The notes below the pieces were generated by a model that searched no databases, had not been told where the DNA came from, and was given only the letters and a program-made list of their open reading frames with translations. Shown piece by piece: positions 54,383-62,697 of a stretch of DNA of 64,000 nt. The position numbers and the translations under genes are program-made. How positions within the stretch are numbered: the stretch's first letter is position 1; the number at the start of each line of letters is the position of its first letter. Source of the stretch: CAIWHR01 sp963843595 (lineage in GTDB: Bacteria; Pseudomonadota; Gammaproteobacteria; Burkholderiales; Casimicrobiaceae); assembly GCA_963843595.1 (NCBI GenBank), contig CAWJLG010000007.1:62001-126000 (forward strand), given 5' to 3'.

Positions 54383-54484
54383 CGGTTCCGTGCGCCGATA
54401 CCCGAGATCGCATCGGTCGCCGAGCCAGCGTCGCCGCCGGGGGCGTGGGTTTTCGTGGTCAAGTTGTCGAAGAATTGATCGCTG

Positions 54485-55081
54485 TCAGTAACCTGAGCAG
54501 GGGATGCAGACCGGCTGCCCATCCTTGATCCGGACGTAACGATCAAAGACGTATTCGCCGCAAACGCTGCATTTGGACTTGTTGAAGGAACCCTTGACGG
54601 GGGTGTATTTGAAGTCGGGTTTCGGTTCGACCTTGAACACGGCATCGTCCGGTTGTTCGTAAGTCCACTTGAGGATTTCTTCCCGTGCCAGCGCCGGTAT
54701 CTGGGAAGGTTCCAGCCCCTTCTTGCGATGGGCGAAGAAATCGAATTTCCCCATGGCGTCGATGAAAGCGGGCTGCAGCGACAGGCGCACCGAGCCCTTG
54801 GCCGGGTGATGAAAGATCGCCGCGAGCTTGCCGTAGGAGGTCTTCGCCATGAGCAGCTTGCCGTAGGTGGCGCCCGTGGCCGCCTGGATGCCGTCCATGA
54901 GGCAGGCTTGCGGATGACCTTCGCCGATTTCGGGGAAGACGAAGAAGCCGTGGTCCTTCTCGCGCTCGACGCCGAGTTTTTCCATGGCCATCCGGCCCAT
55001 GCGATAGCCGAGCGGCATGAACGGGCATTGGTGGCCGTGAAATTCGAGAGCCCATTCGGGCGGGATGTACTGGGTTGTCAT
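54485..55081 (-). CDS. FmdE family protein
   Basis: 198-residue protein of the FmdE (formylmethanofuran dehydrogenase subunit E) family. The N-terminal domain has EFHGHQCPFMPLGYRMGRMA (His/Cys metal motif), ACLMDGIQAATGATYGKLLM and GSVRLSLQPAF. The C-terminal zinc ribbon has KCSVCGEYVFDRYVR and CIPCSGY. FmdE proteins occur next to molybdo- and tungstoenzyme genes without methanogenesis. It is downstream of tauE in the arsenic island, near a molybdoenzyme operon. Confidence 0.9.
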   Translation of the reverse strand: MTTQYIPPEWALEFHGHQCPFMPLGYRMGRMAMEKLGVEREKDHGFFVFPEIGEGHPQACLMDGIQAATGATYGKLLMAKTSYGKLAAIFHHPAKGSVRLSLQPAFIDAMGKFDFFAHRKKGLEPSQIPALAREEILKWTYEQPDDAVFKVEPKPDFKYTPVKGSFNKSKCSVCGEYVFDRYVRIKDGQPVCIPCSGY

Positions 55082-55178
55082 GATCTATTCCTTTGAAGGA
55101 TGGCTCGACGAGGCCGAGCGCTTGACGACAAGTTGACCACCCGCCTGGTGTCATCTGCCCGCGTCAAACGGGGTCCGG

Positions 55179-55988
55179 TCACAGCAGGCTCCAGGCGGTT
55201 TTTGCGGCCACCGCTAACAGTACGATGGCGATGATGCGTTTGAGTTGATCGCTACGCAGTTTCTCGCTCGCGAGCCATGCACCAAGGGCGGCGCCCGCCG
55301 CGGTCGCAACCGCAGTGGCGCCAAGCAGGTCGACGCCCATGTGTGCGGTCTTGGCGTGGGCAAGAAATCCGGACAGCGAGGCGAAGATCACCACGAACGA
55401 GGCGCTTGCCGATGCCCGCTTGGGCTCGAGGCCGGCCGCCACCAGTGCCGGAACGATGATGTTGCCGCCACCGACGCCCAGCAGGCCGCCCACGAACCCT
55501 GCGAGCGCGCCGACCGGTAGCCCCATGGTCAACGCCTGCGCCAACGTGCGGCGCTCGGCTCGCGGAGTGGGCTTATAGAGCAGCATCATCACACTGGCAA
55601 AGACAAGGAATGCCACGAAGAGCCAGAGCAGTGGACCGCGGTCCAGCCCTTGTGCCACCCATACGCCGAGCGGCGACGCCAGCACGGCAATGATTGACAT
55701 CGGGACGACCAGTCGCCACTCCACCAACCGCTTGCGGATAAACGTCACCGAGGCAACGGTCATGCCGATGGCGTTGAGGAGCAGGGCGGTCGCCATGGCC
55801 GTGTGAAGCTCGATTCCGAAAGCGAGAAAGACCGGGATCAGGACGACGGCCGCGCCGACGCCGGCCATCGAGAAGATCGTGGTAAGAACGAAGGTGACGA
55901 GCGTGGCAAGTGCGAGCATCACGGACTCATCAGGGTCCCATCGGCCCCGTAAGGCTTCGGTCGCCGGTTGGGAGGCGCCGGACGACAT
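55179..55988 (-). CDS. TauE/SafE family permease
   Basis: 269-residue membrane protein with seven or eight helices and the doubled TauE/SafE pattern: FSMAGVGAAVVLIPVFLAFG and GFVGGLLGVGGGNIIVPALV. It starts directly after the ArsR stop (TGAATG), so arsR-tauE are coupled. Family members export sulfite, organosulfur or related oxyanions; here an arsenic or sulfur oxyanion is plausible but unproven. Confidence 0.88.
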   Translation of the reverse strand: MSSGASQPATEALRGRWDPDESVMLALATLVTFVLTTIFSMAGVGAAVVLIPVFLAFGIELHTAMATALLLNAIGMTVASVTFIRKRLVEWRLVVPMSIIAVLASPLGVWVAQGLDRGPLLWLFVAFLVFASVMMLLYKPTPRAERRTLAQALTMGLPVGALAGFVGGLLGVGGGNIIVPALVAAGLEPKRASASASFVVIFASLSGFLAHAKTAHMGVDLLGATAVATAAGAALGAWLASEKLRSDQLKRIIAIVLLAVAAKTAWSLL

Positions 55989-56333
55989 TCAAGCAGCCCT
56001 CCTTCGGGCGCGTGATGGCCGTCCGGGAAATGCCGCAAGGCGGCTGCGCGCGTCGCGCATCACCTCGGTCGGTACGCCGCCGATGACCAAACCCTCGAGC
56101 ATGGTCTGCGCCCATTTCGGCAAGCGCGCCAACCGGTAATGCACCCACGTACCGTCGCGTCGCGATGTGATCCATCCGCCCTTCCGAAGCAGTCCGAGGT
56201 TCCTGGAAACACTTGGCTGGAGCTCGTCCAGCGCCGCCACGAATTCGCACACGCAGACTTCGCCTTCAACAGCGAGGAGGGCCAGCATGCGGCGGCGCGT
56301 GCGGTCACCGAGGAGATCAACGTTCGGTATCAT
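55989..56333 (-). CDS. arsR: ArsR repressor, CxC type
   Basis: 114-residue metalloregulator. The Cys pair C27 and C29 (EVCVCEFVAAL) is the As(III) site of classical ArsR proteins, next to the HTH (LQPSVSRNLGLLRKGGWITS). It starts an operon with the TauE/SafE permease. The promoter carries an inverted repeat, described separately. Confidence 0.93.
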   Translation of the reverse strand: MIPNVDLLGDRTRRRMLALLAVEGEVCVCEFVAALDELQPSVSRNLGLLRKGGWITSRRDGTWVHYRLARLPKWAQTMLEGLVIGGVPTEVMRDARSRLAAFPGRPSRARRRAA

Positions 56334-56341
56334 ATCGACAA

Positions 56342-56361
56342 ATATAACGCAACGGTTATAT
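56342..56361. promoter_or_regulatory. Inverted repeat upstream of arsR (ATATAAC-N6-GTTATAT)
   Basis: Perfect 7-bp arms at 56342-56348 and 56355-56361 in an AT-rich patch (the next bases towards arsR include ATATCGACAAATAT). The site lies 9 bp upstream of the arsR start, where it would overlap the promoter, as ArsR/SmtB operators do. Confidence 0.6.
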
Positions 56362-56521
56362 ATGCGGGCACAGATATGCTTGATCTGCGTCAGGCCGCGG
56401 CGATACTTGAGGCGTTCAGCGGAGTGTGGTGCGATTGCCCGCTGGCCACGCGCGCGTCAGCCGCGACGGTGCAGCGGCGACCAGCGCAGCCGCCGCCGGA
56501 CTGCTACCTCTCCGCGAAACC

Positions 56522-57373
56522 CTAGCGCGAACAGCAACCCGGTGCGCAACAGGATGCGGGCTTCACGGCGCGGATGAAGGCACTCACGAACTTGCCATCG
56601 ACCTCCTTGGCAATCGCGTCGCCGTCGATGCCCTCGGCGGCGAGAAATGCTTGCGCATCGTCGCTGCCGTACACGCGTGTGACCTCAAGGTCGATGTTGC
56701 CGAAGCCGGCCTTGGCAAGCTTGTTCATGTAGTCGGCTTCCGAGAGTGCGCCCGCCACACAGCCGACCCAGAGTTCCATGCTCTTGCGTATGGCCGCCGG
56801 CACTTCCCCGCGCACGACCACATCGGAGACTGCGAAGCGTCCGCCCGGCTTCAGCACCCGGAACGCTTCCTTCAGCACCTGGTCCTTGTCGCCCGAAAGA
56901 TTGATGACGCAGTTCGAGATGATCACATCCACCGCGTTGTCCGGTAACGGGATGTGCTCGATCTCGCCCTTCAGGAACTCGACGTTGGTCAGCCCACTCT
57001 TGCGCCGATTCTCTTCGGCGAGTGCGAGCATTTCGGCGGTCATGTCGAGGCCGTAGGCTTTGCCGGTGGAGCCGACTCGCTTGGCGGACAGCAGCACGTC
57101 GATGCCACCGCCTGATCCAAGGTCGAGGACCGTTTCCCCCGGCTTCAATTCGGCGAGCGCGGTCGGGTTGCCGCAACCCAGCGACGCCTGCAGCGCGGCA
57201 ACGGGCACTTCGCCTGCCTGCCCGGCGTCATAAAGGTTGGAGGTGATCGGGTCGCAGCAGTTCGTCGCCCTCGGGGCGCTGCTGCAGCATCCGCTCTGGC
57301 CAGCCGTCACACGCAGGGCGGCTTGGCTGTACTTCTCGCGCACGACTTCCTTCACATCGCTCGGTGCAGACAT
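56522..57373 (-). CDS. arsM: Arsenite S-adenosylmethionine methyltransferase ArsM
   Basis: 283-residue methyltransferase that methylates As(III). The SAM motif is VLDLGSGGGIDVLLSAKRVG; conserved Cys occur in LGCGNPTAL, IISNCVINL and WVGCVAGALSEADY, the set that binds arsenic. The C-terminus is Cys-rich (ASCCAPGCCSR). The start MSAPSDVKEVVREKYSQAAL has an AAAGGA site. It is transcribed behind an ArsR gene; the two run together in one open frame only because of a base insertion at the end of arsR. Confidence 0.93.
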   Translation of the reverse strand: MSAPSDVKEVVREKYSQAALRVTAGQSGCCSSAPRATNCCDPITSNLYDAGQAGEVPVAALQASLGCGNPTALAELKPGETVLDLGSGGGIDVLLSAKRVGSTGKAYGLDMTAEMLALAEENRRKSGLTNVEFLKGEIEHIPLPDNAVDVIISNCVINLSGDKDQVLKEAFRVLKPGGRFAVSDVVVRGEVPAAIRKSMELWVGCVAGALSEADYMNKLAKAGFGNIDLEVTRVYGSDDAQAFLAAEGIDGDAIAKEVDGKFVSAFIRAVKPASCCAPGCCSR

Positions 57374-57387
57374 GGATGGTCCTTTCG

Positions 57388-57734
57388 TCAGAGGGCGGCG
57401 ACGATCTTCTGTGGGTTCGATCGCCCGATTGCGGGTGCAGCATTCGGTGTAGAGGAAGCGGAGCAACTCCTGCAGCGCTGCGGCATTGGCCGAATACCAG
57501 AGGAAGGTGCCGTCACGGCGGACCTTGACCAAGTCCTCGTTCTTGAGCTTTTCCAGGTGGTGCGAGAGCGTCGAGCTCGGGATGTCCAGTTCGGTCCCGA
57601 TGTCACCGACGATCATGCCATCCGGGTGCGCCGAGAGCAAGCAAGCGCATGATCCGCAGGCGAGGTTCGGTGCCCATCGCGGACAGCATGTCGGCGTAGC
57701 GGGGTACGTCCTCCGGTGTTTCTTTGGCAGCCAC
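57388..57734 (-). CDS. ArsR family repressor upstream of arsM, two frameshifts
   Basis: About 115 residues when joined. It has MLSAMGTEPRLRIMRLL (N-terminal helix), SAHPDGMIVGDIGTEL, IPSSTLSHHLEKLKNEDLVK (HTH) and LRFLYTECCTRN (C-terminal Cys pair). Extra bases at 57641 (restored RLLLSAHPDGM) and 57412 (restored EPQKIVAAL and stop) explain why it seems fused to ArsM. The GTG at 57734 follows AAGGGAG. It likely represses arsM. Confidence 0.75.
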
Positions 57735-57767
57735 GATGGCTCCCTTCCGTATCGCGGTGTTTCTATG

Positions 57768-57785
57768 TTTCTATAATAATAGAAA
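57768..57785. promoter_or_regulatory. Palindrome TTTCTAT-AATA-ATAGAAA upstream of the arsR-arsM pair
   Basis: Perfect 7-bp arms around AATA, in the AT-richest spot of the area, 34 bp upstream of the GTG start. A second TTTCTAT precedes it by a few bases. Probably the operator of the ArsR-type protein encoded next to it. Confidence 0.65.
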
Positions 57786-57822
57786 TAAAGGGTGTGTCAA
57801 GGGACACGTGGTGGCGCTGGCG

Positions 57823-58194
57823 CTACGCGGACCGCCGCCGCTTCGGAGGTGCCGCGACCACCGTGGCAATTTGCCGCGGTTTGGGCGCGCACTTGGGATC
57901 GCACACCGCGCTGGACCGGCAGCAATTCTCGGTGAGGTACTCCACGACACCGTTCATCGCGTCGAGATCGGCGCGGTACCAGACGAAGCGGCCCTCCGGT
58001 CGCGGGACGATAAGACCCGCGTGCGTCAACTCCTTGAGGTGGAACGAGAGCGAGGCGGGAGGGATTCCGAGCCGCTCCGCCACCTGGCCCGCGGGCAATC
58101 CTTCGGGAGCGTGCTCGACAAGCAACCGATAAACCGCGAGCCGCGTTTCCTGGGCCAAGGCGGCAAGGGCGACGAGGATGTTGGATGTTTGCAT
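57823..58194 (-). CDS. ArsR family repressor, C-terminal Cys type
   Basis: 123-residue regulator with HTH (LGIPPASLSFHLKELTHAGL) and Cys at 91, 92, 98 and 102 (ENCCRSSAVCDPKC). This Cys placement differs from the CxC-type ArsR at 55989, so it arose separately or senses another thiophilic ligand. It is divergent from the molybdoenzyme operon and is the obvious candidate regulator of that operon. Confidence 0.9.
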   Translation of the reverse strand: MQTSNILVALAALAQETRLAVYRLLVEHAPEGLPAGQVAERLGIPPASLSFHLKELTHAGLIVPRPEGRFVWYRADLDAMNGVVEYLTENCCRSSAVCDPKCAPKPRQIATVVAAPPKRRRSA

Positions 58195-58217
58195 GATGGT
58201 CCAACTATACGAGCAAA

Positions 58218-58231
58218 TTGACCTGTGTCAA
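58218..58231. promoter_or_regulatory. Inverted repeat TTGAC-CTGT-GTCAA in the molybdoenzyme promoter
   Basis: Perfect 5-bp arms with FNR-like TGA-N6-TCA spacing. It stands between the ArsR-type gene (24 bp from its start) and the molybdoenzyme gene (97 bp from its start). It may bind an FNR/DNR protein, consistent with anaerobic expression, or the ArsR-type regulator. Confidence 0.5.
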
Positions 58232-58327
58232 CCGAGCCAGGCCAAGAAAAGGGTGAAATGCCGAACATTGGCGTGCCAGAAGCGCGACCAGAGGTTAGGC
58301 AACGGTTCCACAAAGGAGACAAAAGGC

Positions 58328-60935
58328 ATGGAACTCCAGCGGCGCAGTTTCTTGAAAGGGATGGGAGCGGTGTCGGGCGTCGCGGCAGCCGGCGTCAGCT
58401 TCGACACCATTGCACAAGCTGCGAAGGCTGCGCAGCCGGCCAAAGGCGCTGTCGCCTCGCCAGCCATTGAGGTTAAGCACGTGAAGTCGGGCTGCGCGAT
58501 CTGCCCGAACTTCTGCGGCATCGACGCCACCGTCGTCAACGGCATCGTGCGGACCATCTATCCCGATGCTGCGCGCGCCGAGTTCTACAACCACGGCATC
58601 TGCCCGAAGGGTACGTCCGGGATGTGGAACACGTACGACCCGTACCGCCTCAAGAAGCCGATGAAGCGCACCAACCCGAAGAAGGGTCGCGACGAAGACC
58701 CGAAGTGGGTCGAGATTTCGTGGAACGAGGCGTTCACCGAAATCGTGCAGCGTCTGGCCAAAATCCGCGCCGAGAATCCGTCCAAACTGGTGTGGCAGCA
58801 CGGGCAGGGCAAGTACCTGATCCAGGAACAGTTCTGCGAGGCGTTCACCAAGGCGTTCGGCACCCCGAACATGGTGCACCGAACGACCGCCTGCGAAGCG
58901 GCCCGCCACGTTGCCGACGAGCTGACGTGGGCCAGCGCCGGCATCCTGCCCGATCTCAAGTACACGAAGTTCTTCCTCAACTGCGGCGCCAATTACTTCG
59001 AAGGCGAGCAGGCGTCGCGCTGGCTCGACTGGCAGAGCACGATGAGCCGCGAGCAGATCGGAATGAAGACGGTCGTGGTCGAGCCCAGGCTCTCTGCCTG
59101 TGCGGGCAAGGCCGACGAGTGGGTGCCGGTGCGTCCGGGCAAGGATGTCGTGATGCTCCTGGCGATGGCCAAGGTGATGATCGACGCCAACACCATCGAC
59201 GAGCCGTTTCTCGTCGAGTTCACCAACGCGCCGCAACTCGTCGACGCAGCCGGCATCATCCTCAAGGACAAGGATGGCAAGACGCCGCTGGTATGGGACA
59301 CGGTGACTGCCTCGGCGAAGCCGTACGTCGAGGGCGTCAAGCCGGCGCTGAAGGGCAGTTACACCGTCGACGGCAAGCCGATGCGCACGGCGTTCCAGGT
59401 GCTCGCCGACAGCATCAAGGACATCACGCCGCAGTACGCCGAGGAAGTCGCGGACATTCCCGCCGCCACCGTCACCCGACTCGCGCAAACGTTCGCCAAG
59501 GAGGCGCGGATCGGCGAGACGATCGAGATCGACGGCCAGAAGCTTCGTTACCGGCCGGCGGTGCTGTACACGTTCCGCGGATTGTCGGCGAAGGAGTACG
59601 GCGTCCAAGGCTGGCGCACCGGCCTCATCCTCAACATGCTGGTCGGCAACATCGACGCCGTCGGCGGGCTGATTCTCGGGGGCGCATACGCGCGGCCGCA
59701 GTACTTCGATATCAGCAAGTGCGAGTTTCCGCCGAAGCGCGCCGACCTTGCGCAAAGCGTCTTCTACCCGTATTCGAACCACCATATCGCCCAGACGCCC
59801 TGCCTCACCGTGCAGGACCCGAAGGCAGTGGGGCTTGTCGTACACGCCGGAGATGCAGATCTTCTACGGCTCCAACCGGCCGATGTCGATCCCGAACTCG
59901 GGGCAGCAATTCGACGGCCTGGCGAAGACCTTCAACGTCGTGATCGACGTGATCATGACGGAGAACTGCTGGTTTGCCGACATCGTGCTGCCGGACAAGA
60001 CGTACCTCGAGTCGTGGCACTTCGCCCCGACGCGCGGCACGCCGGACACGGGGCACAGCGCGATCCGGCAGCCGATGACAAACCCGTACAACCTCGAGTA
60101 CGACGCCTTCGGCATCATGTGGGAGCTGGCCAGGCGTCTCGACATGCGCGACAAGTTCGCCGAAGAATGCAACAAGTCCTGGGGGCTGAAGGAAGTCACG
60201 TTCAAGCCCGGCCGCGACTATACGCAGAAGGAAGGCGTCGAGGTCATCTGGGCCGACAAGACGAAGAAGGACTTCGCCATCGCGGTCGAGCAGGGCTTCG
60301 TCGGCAGCAAGAAGAACGCGAAGAGCAAGTACCTGGGTGGCGCCGAAGACAAGTTCAAGGGCCCGGCCAAGCCGAAGATCAAGCTCTACGCCGATCAGCT
60401 GATCGACACGTACTACAAGGTCGAGGAAATCGCGAAGAAGAACAACCTCGCGAAGATCGATCTGCCGAAGTACAAGATCGCGTACTCGCCGCTGCCGAAC
60501 AAGGATCACGCGTTCCCGACGCCGCACCGCGAGGCGACCGGCTACCCGCTCTACGTGATTACGCACAAGCGGATGTACCGCAACCAGTCCGGCTTCACCG
60601 TCAACAACGCGATCCTGAACCAGGCGCTCGGTGCCGACGCGGCGACGAACTACGTGCAGATCAACGTCACGACGGCCGGGCAGCTCGGCATCAAGACGGG
60701 TGACACGGTGACCATCGAGACGCGCGTGGGCAAGATCAACGGCACCGCGCAGGTCGTGCAGGGCATTCGCCCCGACACCATTGCCGTCTCGTATCACTAC
60801 GGGCAGTGGAGTCCGGGCTACTCTCCCGCGGGACGAAAGGGCACGGCGATCAACCAGGTGCTGGAATACCACCCCGACCTGATCTCCGGCCACAACTCGT
60901 TCAACGACACCAAGGCCAAGGTCTACAAGGCGTAA
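58328..60935 (+). CDS. Molybdopterin oxidoreductase catalytic subunit (Arr/Arx/Psr-like), one frameshift
   Basis: Tat-exported DMSO-reductase family enzyme of about 868 residues. The Tat motif is RRSFLKGMG at residues 5-13. The 4Fe-4S motif is C56, C59, C63, C92 (CAICPNFC). The probable Mo ligand is C189 in VHRTTACEAARHV. Later parts: FLNCGANYFEGEQASRWLDW, RGLSAKEYGVQGWRTGLILN, VLPDKTYLESWHF and SYHYGQWSPGYSPAGRKGTA. An extra G at 59837 splits the gene; restored junction AVGLSYTPEMQIFYGSNRP. Arr/Arx-type reductases have this size and partner pattern, but I do not see the arsenate- or arsenite-specific signatures clearly, so the substrate (arsenic or sulfur oxyanion) stays open. AAGGAG precedes the ATG. 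Confidence 0.85.
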
Positions 60936-60950
60936 GCGGAGAGAGCGAAC

Positions 60951-61643
60951 ATGACCAAGCTAGTCAGACTCATCGATCAGAATCGCTGCATGGGCTGCCG
61001 CGCCTGCGTTTCCGCCTGTGCGGTCGAAAACTACTTCACCCCCGACGCGCCATGGAACGTGATGGTGGAATACGAAGTCGGGACGTATCCGGCGGTCAAG
61101 CGGGTCTACAACACGATGAACTGCATGCACTGCGAGCAGCCGTCGTGCAAGGCGGCCTGCGATGCGGTGGGTGCCAAGGCAATCAGCAAGAATCAGTTCG
61201 GCGTGGTGCTCGTCGACTACGACAAGTGCATCGGTTGCGGCTACTGTGCAGCCGTGTGCCCGTACGGTGTGCCGCAATTGAACAAGAGCGTGACCGAACT
61301 CTATCCGGGCCAAGGCAAGTCCGGTGCCGAGACGATCCCGTACAAGGATCGCCATGCAACGCACCGCAAGAAGGCCAAAGTGGTGGAGAAGTGCACCTTC
61401 TGCGCCCACAAGCTCGACCAGGCGGTCGCTGACGGCAAGGTCGACCGGATCGGGAAGGATCAGGCATACACGCCGTCCTGCGATCTCGTCTGTCCGGTGC
61501 AGGCCCGCATGTTCGGCGACGTCGACGACCCGAACAGCGACGTTTCGAAGCGGATCAAGGCCACGGGTGCCGTGCAGCTCAAGAAGCAATTCGGGACCGG
61601 GCCGCAGGTCTACTACGTGTTGGCGGAGGGAGCCAAGTCATGA
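60951..61643 (+). CDS. Four-cluster Fe-S electron-transfer subunit
   Basis: 230-residue DmsB/PsrB/ArrB-type ferredoxin subunit. Four Cys sets: CMGCRACVSAC, CMHCEQPSCKAAC, CIGCGYCAAVCPYG and CTFCAHKL with CDLVCPVQ. It has no Tat signal, so it is expected to be exported as a partner of the catalytic subunit. It passes electrons between the molybdenum site and a cytochrome. It overlaps the cytochrome start by 4 bp. Confidence 0.95.
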   Translation: MTKLVRLIDQNRCMGCRACVSACAVENYFTPDAPWNVMVEYEVGTYPAVKRVYNTMNCMHCEQPSCKAACDAVGAKAISKNQFGVVLVDYDKCIGCGYCAAVCPYGVPQLNKSVTELYPGQGKSGAETIPYKDRHATHRKKAKVVEKCTFCAHKLDQAVADGKVDRIGKDQAYTPSCDLVCPVQARMFGDVDDPNSDVSKRIKATGAVQLKKQFGTGPQVYYVLAEGAKS

Positions 61644-61967
61644 AGCGCCTGATCGCAGCAGTCGTGTTGGGGTTGGCGATGGCGGCGCTTGCCTGCCGCG
61701 GCGGCCGATGATGCGACGAAGAAACCCGCCGCAAAGCCCGCGGCGAGCGCCAAGTCACTCGATCCGGCCAAGGGCGCGTTTCATCGAGCCCACACGCAAA
61801 AGCTCAAGCTGTCATGTGATGCCTGCCATTCGAGCGAGTTGAAGGACGTGCTGTTCCTGCGTGGAGCCGAAGTCGCAGCGAGCGGACCTGGTCCGGTCGA
61901 CCGGGCGGTCTGCCTCGGTTGTCACCAGGCGCCGGCCAAGCCGACCTGGTACGGCGCGACGAAGTGA
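61640..61967 (+). CDS. Two-haem c-type cytochrome, one frameshift
   Basis: About 108 residues. Signal peptide KRLIAAVVLGLAMAALA; then an Ala/Lys/Pro-rich linker, AFHRAHTQKLKLSCDACHSS and VDRAVCLGCHQAPAKPTW, giving two CxxCH motifs. An extra T at 61694 breaks the frame inside the signal peptide. It is the likely electron partner of the molybdoenzyme in the periplasm. The stop overlaps the chaperone GTG (GTGA). Confidence 0.82.
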
Positions 61968-62638
61968 TCGAAGCAGAGGAGGAGGCTGCGCTGTCGCAAG
62001 TCGCCCGACAGCGCAGCCAGACGTATTGGTGGCTGAGCGAGCTGTTTCTCGACGCCCCTGACCAAGCGCGAATCAGCGGGATTCTCGACCGTGCCCGCGA
62101 GGCGGCGAGGCAATCGCGCGACCTCCCGTTGAACGATCGCTTGGACGAATTCATATTGGCGCTGGAGCAGTCCGATGCCAATACGCTTGCGGTCGAGCAT
62201 GCACGCCTCTTCGCCGGTCTCGGCGCATCCTATGGCGCGACCCCGCCCTACGAATCGCTGCATGTGAGCGACGAGCCGCGGGAGGATCGGGTCACGAACG
62301 TGACCGCCGCCTACCGGGATGCGGGCTTTGACCGGATCGACGTTGCCGCCGTTCCGCAGGATCACCTGGCCGTCGAGTTGCGCTTCATGGCCCTGCTTGC
62401 GGCCAACGAGAGCGAGGCGTGGGGCGGCTCGGCGGTCGACCAGGCGCGGGATTTGCTGACGCGTGAGCAGGCATTTCTCGACGGGCACTTGCTGTTCTGG
62501 GTGCCAGCCTACTGCGAGCGTATGGCAACCGAGACCCGTGTACCCTTCTTCGGCGCACTCGCGCGCATGACGGCGGCGGTCTTGACGCTCGACCGGCATA
62601 ACGTCGGTGCCGTCTTGCGTGCGACGGCGAGCGTATAA
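61964..62638 (+). CDS. TorD/DmsD-type molybdoenzyme chaperone
   Basis: 224-residue cytoplasmic chaperone that holds the Tat-substrate apoenzyme until cofactor is inserted. All-helical pattern with RQRSQTYWWLSELFLDAPD, VEHARLFAGLGASYGATPPY ES-type segment (GASYGATPPYESLHV) and the C-terminal GHLLFWVPAYCERMATET. The GTG start overlaps the cytochrome stop. Confidence 0.9.
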   Translation: MIEAEEEAALSQVARQRSQTYWWLSELFLDAPDQARISGILDRAREAARQSRDLPLNDRLDEFILALEQSDANTLAVEHARLFAGLGASYGATPPYESLHVSDEPREDRVTNVTAAYRDAGFDRIDVAAVPQDHLAVELRFMALLAANESEAWGGSAVDQARDLLTREQAFLDGHLLFWVPAYCERMATETRVPFFGALARMTAAVLTLDRHNVGAVLRATASV

Positions 62639-62697
62639 GCTGTCGCGACCGCGCCCGGTTTGCGGCGCTCTCCGACGTGACATTTGACGTGACCAGC

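Noticed and set aside
56522..57640. ArsR-ArsM fusion protein
   Set aside because: The join exists only because of one extra base at 57412. Without it arsR ends in QKIVAAL and stop, and arsM has its own ribosome site and ATG.
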